Assembly (NCBI RefSeq): GCF_000203815.1
Contig: NW_004457737.1
Span: forward strand, 1,984,001 to 2,048,000
Source: Cavenderia fasciculata
Lineage: Eukaryota; Evosea; Eumycetozoa; Acytosteliales; Cavenderiaceae
Length of the DNA: 64,000 nucleotides
Direction of reading: 5' to 3'
Position numbers and translations under genes: made by a program
Notes under the pieces: generated by a model
Seen by the model: only the letters and a program-made list of their open reading frames with translations
The model's database searches: none
What the model was told of the DNA's origin: nothing
Shown: positions 46,490 to 57,619 of the stretch, piece by piece
Position numbering within the stretch: position 1 is the first letter of the stretch
How the letters are laid out: each line of letters begins with the position of its first letter

Positions 46490-49400
46490 TTACAATTGTT
46501 GTGATGTATTTTTGTTATTACCTCCCAACTTTTTCATGATAATACTCTTTGCTCCTTTGAATCGAAGTCGCAGACGATTGTTATCTCTAACATAGACAAT
46601 GGCAGCTATTGAGAATGCAATCAATACAGCTCCACCAACTACAACTCCAACAATAATCTTCCAAGTGTTGGATGATGATGACGTTGAACAATCAGGTTGT
46701 TCATTGTTTACTACCAATGCACTGAAATCAGGATCGAGTAAACAAGATGAGCATTGTCCACCAACGTGAACACCAATCAATGCCAATGATGAATGTGGTA
46801 ATGTTGGAATGGGTGTAGTGCTAATTAATTCATTCTTGGAGTATGACTTTCGACCGTCAGAGTAAGAGTATGAAAGGAATCTACCATAGAATTGTGTGTT
46901 GTTTTTGATGACTCGTAGATAACTATCTCCACCACCAAACATCTCTTCAAATGTTGGAACTGATCCATCATCACAAGAGAGAATGGATTGCTCATTGTTT
47001 ACAACTGTCGAGAATACGATTCTTAGATGTGATAAAATCGATTCATATTTCCATCCAGTTATATTCACTCCAACCTTTATACTATTGGCACCTACTGTCA
47101 ACATAGAGTCACCAAATGCAACTTGTCTATCTTGATTAGAGTATTCAATCAAAGTAGAAACGTTTGTCAGCTGTAAATTTGGATGTGTGGTTGTATTGAT
47201 TACAAGTTGGTAATCGAGTGATGTAAGACCTCCACTACTATTATCTGTCACATTCCATTGGTCAACCACCAATTCTTTAACAATCTCACCATCAATACCA
47301 AGTTCTTGAATTGAAACCATATCGAAAAAGAATTGATATCCATCCAATTCAAATGTTGCCACTGGTCTTGTATTATTTTGTATAAAAGTTACATTTGGAT
47401 TATCTAGAGAGAAGGAGAAAAAAATAATTAATTAATTTAATGTTGAGAGATTTAATACACTCTATTTGTACATACTATTATATCTACAATTATCAACATA
47501 ATTTGTTTCACAAACACAAACACCCAAATCATTACATTGACCATGACCGTAACAATTAGAGGTATCATCAATACACTTTTGTTTTAAATTAATGGTCGAT
47601 GGGAATGGGATGTTAACCAAATCATTCCATGAGACTGTGTATCCTTGAACCGTAACTTGTAAAGAGGCAGGTCCTGGTAGTAGAGTTGATGCAAATGAAC
47701 ATTCAATAATATTTGTAGATCTAGATAGAATTGTGCATCCCAAAGTATTATTCAAGGTGACCGATAATGTGTTTGTTGTCGGACCAAAGTTACCATACAA
47801 TGTTAATAATTGTGGAGTTGAAGTTATTTGAACAGAATTTACCAATGGATAATCATGTTTTACTAAAATAAGTAGGATTAAATATATATATTAATAAATT
47901 AAAATTAAAATAATATTAAAATTAAAGAACAATATTGATTTACATACTCAGGATACTAGATAGTTTAAATGAAGTAAAATCATTTTCAACTGTAATATCA
48001 TAGGCACCATTGAGAATATTTTTTAGTGTTGTACAATTGATTCTTCCAGAAGTTTGTGGTAACGAAATGGCACAAGTGATATTATTCAATCCACTACCTA
48101 TAATAACTCGATGTTGAATAAATGGATTATAGACCAAAGTGATACTAAATTTGGTTGGAGATGTCATTGCATATTCATTAAAAGAGATGGTTGCATCTAC
48201 AATTTTAGTTTGTCCTGTGTAATTGAAAAAAATCAATGTTACCACTTCTGGTGGACCAATCGTTGGATATGCAACACTATATAGTTCATATGAAAAAGAT
48301 TGTTGGGTTAGTAAATATTTAAGTCTCACAATACAAAGAGTTTAGTAATATTTACGCTATTTTTGAATTGGGAACAACGATGGAAAAATTTGATGCCCGA
48401 CCCATGAATCCAAACCCTTTTCCTGTTATTGTAGCCATTCCATTGATCGATGGATTAATGTCTCTATCAAATTTTACAGCTTAAAAGAAGATAAATTAGT
48501 TAATAAATAAATAGAATAAATAAATGGCTATACTTACAGCAATCTAGATTTGTTGGTTTAGATAACGACTGTGGAATTGAAAAGAAACCTTCTTGTCCAA
48601 CAAAGCACCAAAAGCAATCTAGATAATTTTTAAATAATAAATGGTTAGGATTGATAAAATGTCTAGTCTACTATTGCGTGGTAAAGATAGAGGAGAATAA
48701 GTACCTGGCATATGACTGATTGCTGTATTCTTTAGATATAATTGTTTGTCACACCAAGAGTCTGGAATGGATCCTTGGAGGGATGGATTATCCTCAAAAT
48801 TTACATTTCCTCCAACTACATTATTCCACAGAGACAAAGGAATGGTTCCACCGAGAAGATTTCCTGTTAGATCCAACATAAAGAAATCTTTTGGAATAGC
48901 AAGCGTAGTTGGAATTTGAGTTAGTAAAGAATTTTTAATTGCCCTTGTTTGTGAGAAATAAAAGAAATAGATTAGTAATGATTTAATAAAAGGGAATCGT
49001 ATTGGTGGTGATGGTAGGTGGGTATGCATACAAATGCTCCAAGTTGGTCGGGAACGAGCTGAATGGAAATTGAGAAAGACTTGTGTTAAAAAATATGACA
49101 TCTTGTAAACTGGTATATAGAGCAAGGTTGATTGGATTAATGGTAGAATCTTTACCATGTAATTGAAATTGTGTTACATAGTTTGGGTTCTCAAACTTTA
49201 AATTGTACCCAGCATCACTAGTTCTCAAGATACTAAAATAAAAAATAATAATTAGAAAATATATTTTTGATTTAAAATCAAAACTATTTGTTTGTTCAAA
49301 ATACTACTTACACCTCTTTGATATCTTGAGAGTTTATAACCACATGGCACACTGCAGTTCCGGTTGATTGTAAAGTTATCGATTGTAATTTAGGAAATGA

Positions 49401-50399
49401 TTGTTTTGTAAATGTCCACGTTTGTATTTGTTTTGGGCTGATTTCAAGTGCCATATTATCAATGATTGGTAGATTCAATGAGCTGTCAATACCCAAGGTT
49501 TCAATTGAATATCCAGATATGTGGACAATTCTAATCGCAGTATTGTTGAAAAAGTTGGCTACTTGGTCAAGTGGACACTGTCGTATAAATATAGAATTTA
49601 ACTAATTATATGGTCAAGTGTTAGTATTCTCTTATTATCTTTTTCTCTCTTTTTCTCTCTCTCTTTGAAATGTTGGATATACCTTTGGAAGAGTAATTCC
49701 AAAATCCAATGGAATATAAGAAACAGTAGTATCATAGGCAATACTAAGTAGATGATGATGATAATTATTGTTAGGAGGATTTGTCAAACAAGTAAAGTTA
49801 ACAAACTTACGTTATTACAGCTAGGTTGGGCATATTTTTAATCAGTGTTAGGATATTTAACATTGAGATGGGAGGAGCAATTGGCAGAGGAGGATTATTG
49901 ATTTCAAAATTGATTAATTCAGGGAAATCAAGATAGGCAAGTGATGGATCCGGAGATCCAGTTGGTATATTACCAATTGAAATTTTACTTTATAACAACA
50001 ACAACAAAAATATCAAAGTTAGTTGCGATGTATGTCACATGTGAATCAATTATAATGGGTTATCCAATATGAGAGTACTTACATGGTTGTCACATGATAT
50101 ATTCCATTAACAATTTGACAGTTAAAGAATGAGCTTGGGACAGTATCGTTGTTACATAATGATTGATCTTCTGATAGATGAATATTGTATTGTCTGATTA
50201 GGAATATAGCTGATTTTACTATAGTATTTTTATAGATTAGATGGTTAGATTAGAATAAATCAAAAGTTCTATTATTAGACATACACTCTGATACTGATAA
50301 AGCAGATGCTGATTGAGCATTCAAGTATACATCTTGTAAAAGAGTTACAACGAATATGAAAGATAACAAATGTATCAGTAATAATTGTAGTTTCTTCAT
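46490..50399 (-). CDS. ComC-like receptor: LRR, IPT/TIG and EGF-like domains, single TM
   Basis: Twelve exons, right to left: 50399-50285, 50218-50083, 49987-49811, 49743-49683, 49577-49312, 49232-49032, 48943-48705, 48618-48538, 48479-48356, 48276-47948, 47862-47476, 47403-46490. All phases agree: 1009 aa. Signal peptide ~1-28 (MKKLQLLLIHLLSFIFVV). Exons 2-7 form a Leu-rich-repeat-like ectodomain (e.g. FFMLDLTGNLLGGTIPLSLW). Exons 9-11 hold IPT/TIG-type beta domains. An EGF-like module sits in exon 11 (CYGHGQCNDLGVCVC). A conserved region begins VATFELDGYQFFFDMVSIQE; then comes TM IIVGVVVGGAVLIAFSIAAI and a ~35-residue basic tail. This order is that of dictyostelid ComC-type cell-surface proteins, implicated in cell-cell signalling in development. 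Ligand unknown. Convergent with the FRAY-like gene. Confidence 0.85.
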
Positions 50400-50683
50400 T
50401 ATCTCTCTCTCGCTTCCTTTAAGTTGAAAGATGGAAAGGAGACAGACACTTATTTCATTGTTCAAGTAGCCGTTTAAACAAATTGAAATGATCAGAAATA
50501 TCTTGATACCACCTAGATAGATATTTAAAAGGAACAAAATAAATTTAATTCTAAGATGGTTGTACAGTGTAAGCGATCGCTGATGGAATAGAGTTCTGTT
50601 CCATGTATCTACCAAAGCAAGGTAGGTTGACATTATCATCATTGTATGCCTCTTAATCTTGAAGGATTCCTTCTTATCCTACT

Positions 50684-50744
<61 letters not shown>

Positions 50745-51042
50745 TTTTTTTTTTTTTTGAACTATTCTTGTATACATTTAGAGTACTATCAATAAGATGC
50801 CAATATCTATCATTTAATTAAATGTAAATGTATTTATGAATAGAAAGTAATAAAATACAAATATAAATAAATAAAAAAAGAAAAGATCAATGTTGTTGAA
50901 AATTCGACAAACGATGAAAGAGGAAGACAAACAACTTCAAAAAAGTTTTATTCATTATTTTATTTATAAATTTATATATATATTACATATGTACAAGTAA
51001 GAGAGGAAGAAGAAGAAGAAGAAGAAGAAGAATAGGAAGGAA
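50400..51042. other. Divergent promoter region of the comC-like and dhx8 genes
   Basis: Holds the CT/T tract described separately and an AGAAGA-rich stretch (51007-51032) directly before the dhx8 start. An in-frame upstream extension of the comC-like exon 1 reaches 50642, but the ATG at 50399 gives the signal peptide. No gene seen otherwise. Confidence 0.45.
50687..50758. repeat. (CT)25 followed by a 23-base T run
   Basis: Perfect CT dinucleotide tract 50687-50736 running directly into T(23) at 50736-50758. It sits in the spacer between two divergent genes, and is GA-rich as read from the comC-like side. Homopurine-homopyrimidine DNA of this kind can exclude nucleosomes or form triplex DNA. 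Confidence 0.95.
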
Positions 51043-54000
51043 ATGGATAAATTAGAAAGAATAGAATTAGAGTCACAGATATGTATGGAGTTGGAGAATT
51101 TCATTGGGTCGTCAGACAAGGTGTTGGCAGAGTTTATTATCAGTTTGGCTGAAGCCAACCCTAATCTATCAGACTTTAACAATGCATTGGCAGAGAATGG
51201 AGCTGAGTTTCCTGAATCATTGGTTGCTCATCTCTTGAACCTCGTCAACAAGATGAACCCAAAGAATAGAAAGACAAACACTTCAACATCATCGACCTCT
51301 AAGCAATCATCGGAATGGGACAAGACCGATGCTGCTGACCCTCAAAAGTTGGCTGCAAAGTTCCCTGCCCTCTCAATCCCAAATACTAAACAATTTCTTG
51401 AAGGAAAGGTATTAGATATGGTACAAGAAGAAAAGAAAAATAGAGACATTAATAGAGATAATAATAGTAGTAGTAGTAGTAGTAGTAGAGATAATGATAG
51501 AGATAGAGGTAGGGATAGTAATAGAGATAATAATGATAGAGATAGAGAAAGAGGTAGAAGTAGAGAAAGAGAAAGAGATAATGGTGGAAGAAGAGATAAT
51601 GGTGGAAGAAAAGAATTGGATAAAGACGCAGAGTTAAACAAGATATATAGTGGTAGAATTACAACGATCAATGATTATGGCTGTTTTGTTTCGTTGGAGG
51701 GGATAGTGGGAAAGAAGGAAGGTTTGGTACATGTGTCACAAATCACTAAAGCAAGAATAAACAATCCGTCAGAGATTGTAAAGAGAAATCAAAATGTAAA
51801 GGTCAAGGTGTTGTCGGTGGTTGGGTCACGTGTCAGCTTGTCGATTAAGGATGTCGACCAAGAGACTGGACGCGATTTAAATCCACAGGCAAACCAGCAA
51901 TCGCAACAACCAATCAAGAGTATATCGGGAAGAGATGACCGCGATCGTTTCAACCCATCGAAACCACAACAACAACAACGATCCGGGAATGATGACCAAG
52001 ACAATCATAACAATCAAAAGTCGCGAAAGAGAATGACGTCACCCGAGCGATGGGAATACAAGCAGCTGATTGCTGCAGGCGTTATCAAGGCAACTGATCT
52101 CCCCAATTATGACGAAGAGGCTGGTGCGTTGATGCCAGACGACGAAGAAAACGAAGAGGTCGAGGTTGAACTAAACGAAGAGGAGCCAGTGTTTCTCAAG
52201 GGCACAAGAGGGTCGATGCAACAAATGTCACCCATTAAAATCATCAAGAACCCCAATGGATCGTTGCAACGTGCTGCCATGACGCAGGCGACGTTGGCCA
52301 AAGAGAGAAAGGAGGAAAAGGATATTATCAGAAACGAAATGATGGATAATATCCCCAAGGACCTCAATTTGCCGTGGGAGGATCCTATGGCCGGTCAACA
52401 CGAACGTCACATTGCACAAGAGTTGCGTGGTCTAGCTGCACCCGTTGCAGAAATGCCCGAGTGGAAAAAGACAACCCAGCAAAACGTGACATACGGACAG
52501 ATTACGAGCCGTTCGATCAAGGAGCAGAGAGAGTCGTTACCATTCTTTCCGCTGCGCGACGCTTTTCTTCAGGCTGTCGAGAGTAATCAGTTGTTGGTAG
52601 TTATTGGAGAGACGGGTTCTGGAAAGACGACACAGATGACACAGTATCTTGCTGAAGCAGGGTATGCATCGGCCAATGGAAGAATTGGGTGTACACAACC
52701 ACGTCGTGTGGCTGCCATGTCGGTAGCTAAGCGTGTCGCTGAAGAGTATGGATGTCGTTTGGGTGAGGAAGTAGGTTACGCCATTCGTTTTGAAGATTGC
52801 ACATCGCCATCAACCGTCATCAAGTACATGACCGATGGTATCTTGCTCAGAGAGTGTTTACTCGATCCTGATCTCTCCTCCTACTCTGTACTCATCCTTG
52901 ATGAGGCTCATGAACGTACCATTCACACTGATGTCTTGTTTGGTCTGCTCAAGCAGGCTCTCAAGCGTCGTAAAGACCTCAAGGTACTCATTACTTCGGC
53001 CACGCTCGAAGCCGACAAGTTTTGCAAGTATTTTATGAACAGTCAGTTGTTTATCATCCCCGGTCGTACCCATCCCGTCGATATTCGGTACACCAAGGAG
53101 CCAGAAGCCGACTATCTCGATGCTGCACTCGTCACAGTCATGCAAATCCATCTCAGTGAGCCACCCGGCGACATCCTCCTTTTCCTTACGGGTCAAGAAG
53201 AAATTGATGCTGCCTGTCAAACTCTCTACGAACGTATGAAAGCACTTGGATCAAATGTTCCCGATCTTTTAATCCTTCCAGTTTACTCTGCACTTCCAAG
53301 TGAAATGCAAACTAAAATCTTTGAACCTGCTCCAGTATGTATAAACAAAAAAAAAAAAACAAAGAAAGAATATCTAATACTAACTTTTTATTTTAATTAT
53401 TTAGCCAGGATCAAGAAAAGTTGTTATTGCAACCAATATAGCTGAAACTTCATTGACAATTGATGGTATTTATTATGTGGTTGATCCAGGATTTTCAAAA
53501 CAAAAATGTTTTAATCCAAAGAATGGAATGGACAGTTTGGTGGTTGCACCCATTTCACAGGCTGCTGCTAGACAGAGATCAGGTAGAGCTGGTCGTACTG
53601 GACCTGGTAAATGTTATCGTTTGTACACAGCCAATGCATTTGAGAATGAAATGCTTCCGTCATCCATTCCAGAAATCCAACGTACCAATCTTGGAAATAC
53701 AGTGTTGACACTCAAAGCAATGGGAATCAACGATCTTATTGGCTTTGATTTCATGGACCCACCACCCGTACAGACATTAGTGTCGGCCATGGAACAGCTC
53801 TATGCACTTGGTGCACTAGATGAAGAAGGTTTGTTGACCAGACAGGGCAGAAAGATGGCCGAGTTTCCACTCGAACCACAACTCGCTAAAATGTTGATTG
53901 CATCGGTCGAGTTGGGATGCTCAGACGAGATTCTCACAATCGTCGCCATGTTGTCAGTACAAAATGTCTTTTATCGACCCAAAGAAAAACAAGCATTGGC

Positions 54001-54571
54001 CGATCAGAAACGTGCTAAATTTTACAGTGCCGAAGGTGACCATCTCACACTGCTAGCCATCTACGAAGGTTGGAAAGCCAGCAAGTTTAGCAACCCATGG
54101 TGCTTTGATAACTTTGTACAAGTACGTTCACTCAAGCGTGCTCAAGATGTGCGTAAACAACTCATTACCATTATGGATCGTTATAAATTGGATATCGTAA
54201 CATGTGGTAGAAACCACAACAAGATTCGTCGTGCTATTTGCTCTGGGTTCTTTGTCAATGCCGCCAAAAAGGATCCAAATGAAGGATACAAGACCATGGT
54301 CGAGGGACAGCCGGTATTCATCCATCCGTCATCTTGTCTCTTTCAAAAGAATCCCGATTGGGTCATCTACCACGAATTGGTCATGACCACCAAAGAATAC
54401 ATGAGAGATGTCATCACTGTCGACCCCAAATGGTTGGTAGAACTAGCACCCAAATTTTTCAAGTTGGCCGATCCAAATAAAATATCAAAACGTAAAAAGA
54501 AAGAAAAGATCGAACCACTTTGGGACAAGTATCGTGATCCAAATGAATGGAGACCAAGTAAAAGAAGATAA
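51043..54571 (+). CDS. dhx8: DEAH-box pre-mRNA splicing helicase Prp22/DHX8
   Basis: RNA-dependent ATPase that releases spliced mRNA from the spliceosome and proofreads the 3' splice site. Exons 51043-53334 and 53405-54571 encode 1152 aa. N-terminal DHX8 domain ([22 protein letters not shown]...FIISLA), then an RS/RD-rich stretch (~135-195), an S1 RNA-binding domain at ~200-270 ([20 protein letters not shown]) and a linker with [15 protein letters not shown]. The helicase core follows: [10 protein letters not shown] (Walker A, ~521), [30 protein letters not shown] (~619), [32 protein letters not shown] across the intron, and [18 protein letters not shown]. The HA2 and OB-fold C-terminus ends [11 protein letters not shown]. 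All motifs are intact and the length is near human (1220). Confidence 0.97.
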
Positions 54572-55099
54572 AAATAAATTTATTAAATATAAATATATAT
54601 ATTGGCAACAACTACCAATACCAAGGGAAACATCATTTTCCTTATTTCTATCAAAATGGAGAGGAGGGGTGAATGTTATGTAAAGCACATGTAATGATGA
54701 AAATATTATTATTCTACTCTTTTAAAAATATTTAAAACTACCACGGTGTTGTTTGAACAGTGAGTATGATATCCTCCCCACATATTTAATTGCCGGTTGT
54801 TGGTAATTTAATCATCCCCCAAAAATTTGATTTTAAGTTAGGGGGTTTTAAACATCTATTTCGACTCTTTCTCTTTGCTTGCTACAGTATGCTTACTGCG
54901 CACATACTATTCTTCTTTCGCTCATTGGTTGATCAACCATCATCTTTAAACTTGTTAATACTCTTCAAATAATAATCACATTATAATAATACTAAGAGAG
55001 TGATATATTTATTTATATATTTATAGTTTTGTTTACAACGAACGGAATCTAGATTAGATTAGAGTACTCTGTTCAATGAATTTATAATCTAGATTCATT
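54572..55099. other. Intergenic, upstream of the acid lipase gene
   Basis: No gene supported. Mixed composition at 54740-54910 and AT-rich elsewhere. A 60-codon open frame at 54790-54972 has no ATG start and no motif. Confidence 0.4.
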
Positions 55100-56419
55100 A
55101 TGAAATCATTAATTAATCTATTACTTTTAATATTATATATAACCACTACCACTACTACTATCGTTGCATCGTCGAAACCATTTGTTGAAAAGACAAATGG
55201 AGACGATTTAAAGACATTCGAACAGATAGTAATGGGATACGGGTATCCTTGTGAATCACATTATGTGACTACTCAAGACGGATACATATTGCAGTTGTTT
55301 AGAATACCGTATGGACAATCGGGAGACACTCACACCACAAGACAACCTGTGCTATTGCAGCATGGTTTGTTGGATTCTTCATTCACATGGATTGTCAATC
55401 TACCGGGACAGTCACTCGCCTATATTCTTGCCGACCAAGGTTACGATGTCTGGATGGGTAACAACCGAGGCAACACATACTCTACCAACCATACAACACT
55501 GTCACCAGAGTCTGCTCAATTCTGGGACTTTTCATTTGATGAAATGGGTAGATACGACTTGCCTGCCACAATGGAATACGTCGTCCAATCTACTGGATAC
55601 AAGACATTACCATATATCGGTCATTCAGAAGGTACTATTCAAGCTTGGATTAGTTATCTTTCAAATTCAAGTGTTGTTGATTGGGCTCCATTATTTATTG
55701 GTATGAAATAGTATAGTAGTCTCTTTCATACATTATTAATACTAACTAATATATATCTCTTTTATTTTTTAATATATATATATATATATATTTAAATATA
55801 TGTAGGATTGGGACCAGTAGGAAATGTATCAAATATTCAAAATAATGGATTAAAGTACATGGCAATACATAACATTGATACTGATTTGGCAAAGATGGGT
55901 ATGCTTAGATTCCTTCCAAGTCCAACACTACTTCGTAGTTTGTTTGTTGACTTTTGCTTGGGATGTGATGAATGTTGTGCAGGAGTGATTGAAGCACTAT
56001 GTGGACCACACAGAGGTGCATTCAATGACAGTAGGATGAGTGTTGTAGCTGGACACGAGCCAGGTGGAACAAGTCTTAAAAACATGCAACATTGGGCACA
56101 AGGAGTACGTGAAAAACAATTCCAAGCCTTTGACTATGGCTCTTCATCTGCCAATATCCTTCACTACAACGATCCTGCACCACCAGTCTACGATGTAAGA
56201 AACTTCCCATCATCGGTAAAGGTTGCACTCTTTTCTGGTGGTATGGATGAGTTGGCTGATCCAATCGACGTCTCTGATCTAGTCAAACAACTGCCTAGCT
56301 CGAGTCTGCTGGTTTGGAAGATTATACCAAACTATGCTCATCTAGATTATGTCTGGGCAATCGATGCAAACACAGTTATCTATCAAGATGTAGTACAATT
56401 AATTCAAAAATATTTTTAA
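55100..56419 (+). CDS. Secreted/lysosomal acid lipase (alpha/beta hydrolase)
   Basis: Hydrolyses triglycerides or sterol esters, most likely in lysosomes or outside the cell. Exons 55100-55700 and 55806-56419 give 404 aa, the usual length of the gastric/lysosomal lipase family. Signal peptide ~1-24 (MKSLINLLLLILYITT). The Abhydro_lipase block reads YGYPCESHYVTTQDGYILQL, then the oxyanion strand LLQHGLLDSSFTW, then DQGYDVWMGNNRGNTYS. The nucleophile elbow is IGHSEG at about residue 173, where the family usually has GHSQG. The catalytic Asp is likely in FSGGMDELADP and the His in NYAHLDYVWA. Cys pairs CLGCDECC and N-glycosylation sites (NHT, NSS) fit a secreted protein. Confidence 0.93.
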
Positions 56420-56738
56420 TAGAAATAGATAGATAGAAAGATAGATTAGATTGACTTTTAGATTTATTTATATCATTAGCAATTATGTACATTTTCCCCA
56501 CCCTTTTTAAAAAATAAAATAAATATTTATATATTTATATATAAATAAATTATATATAAGTATATTATCTATCTATCTATCTATAAGTTTGACAAAGTTA
56601 AAAAGGTGTGATTTAAATAAATACATGAGTATTTATAAATACATTTCTTGACTTTGTTTGTTTAAAAAATACAATCGATATTACAAACAGGTTTCCATTC
56701 ATTTTGCCAAAGATTATTATTATTAATTATTATTATTA
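56420..56738. other. Convergent intergenic region
   Basis: 3' flanks of the acid lipase (+) and the DUF4604-like gene (-). AT-rich with GATA/TATC repeats (56423-56440, 56567-56582) and AATAAA signals. No gene seen. Confidence 0.4.
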
Positions 56739-57290
56739 TTATTCTTCATCATCATTAAATGATAGTCTTTTTGGAGCAGATTTCTTTTGTAATTGTTCTT
56801 TTGGTTTTGTGTTTGTTTTCTTTATCGTTGACATTGTATCTTTGAGTGTTGATGATGAGGCAGTGGCAGAAGGTTTCTTGAGAGGTTTTTGAAAGACTAA
56901 CTTTCTTTGAACACCTTGTTCTTTTGCCTTTTCTTCTTCCAATTGATCTTGTTCTATTCTTTTAAGTCGTTGTGCTTCATATTCTTGTTGTTTCTGTTGT
57001 TCTTGGATATCCTTTTTTTCTTTGACATCCTTCTCCAACGTTTCCATATCTTTCATGGCCATTGCAATAGCCTCCTTTTCTTGAGCGTCTTCTACATTGT
57101 CATTGTTGTCGTCGTCGTCTGTTCCAATATACTGTTTGAACTTGTCACCCAACTCTACTTCACGTGCATCAGAGTTTGTTGATTTCAACTTCGCGAGGAA
57201 TTTAGGTACAACTCTTGTAAACTCTAGTTGGTGTCTTCCCAATCCTTTACCATTATTTGATTTAACTTGTCTTATGTTGTCATCGCTCAT
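56739..57290 (-). CDS. KIAA1143/DUF4604-like protein
   Basis: A single-exon 183-aa protein starting MSDDNIRQVKSNNGKGLG at 57290. A longer in-frame extension to 57392 is just the CT microsatellite translated as Arg-Glu repeats, so it is rejected as coding. The diagnostic part is LEFTRVVPKFLAKLKS, matching the short conserved block (aromatic/basic, then VPxFLxxLK) of eukaryotic KIAA1143/DUF4604 proteins. The rest is acidic (DDDDNNDNVED) then a Lys/Glu/Gln coiled coil, then a Lys/Ser/Pro-rich tail ending SAPKRLSFNDDEE. Function of the family unknown. Transcribed away from the BK-type channel gene. Confidence 0.65.
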   Translation of the reverse strand: MSDDNIRQVKSNNGKGLGRHQLEFTRVVPKFLAKLKSTNSDAREVELGDKFKQYIGTDDDDNNDNVEDAQEKEAIAMAMKDMETLEKDVKEKKDIQEQQKQQEYEAQRLKRIEQDQLEEEKAKEQGVQRKLVFQKPLKKPSATASSSTLKDTMSTIKKTNTKPKEQLQKKSAPKRLSFNDDEE

Positions 57291-57306
57291 CCCTTTTATC
57301 TCTATA

Positions 57307-57311
<5 letters not shown>

Positions 57312-57341
<30 letters not shown>
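57312..57341. repeat. CT microsatellite in the 5' leader of the DUF4604-like gene
   Basis: About 15 CT units lie just upstream of the ATG at 57290 (minus strand, read as GA). Confidence 0.9.
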
Positions 57342-57346
<5 letters not shown>

Positions 57347-57475
57347 GACGCTTAACTAAAAGAATGATTTTATCATGATATGAAATTAACACACTCAGTG
57401 CTGAGACAAACTCATAGAATTTTCATTAATTTATTTATTTGTATACAATGAATTAAATCCCCCAAAGAGATAATT

Positions 57476-57508
57476 ATGATATGATATGATATGATATGAT
57501 ATGATATA
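57476..57508. repeat. (GATAT)6 pentanucleotide repeat
   Basis: Six ATGAT/GATAT units upstream of the BK-type channel open frame. Each carries an ATG followed at once by a stop (ATG ATA TGA), so none can serve as the channel start. Confidence 0.85.
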
Positions 57509-57619
57509 TGCAGTAGAGTAGACCTTAAACTTCATTCTACTTTTAGAAGTTTAGAGTAGAGTAGAGTAATAAGGATCCCTACTAAAGATTTGTGTGGATC
57601 TGATTAAAAGAAAAGATAG

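Noticed and set aside
57291-57392. N-terminal extension of the DUF4604-like protein (Arg-Glu repeats)
   Set aside because: It is the CT microsatellite translated; the downstream MSDDN start gives a protein of family-like form.
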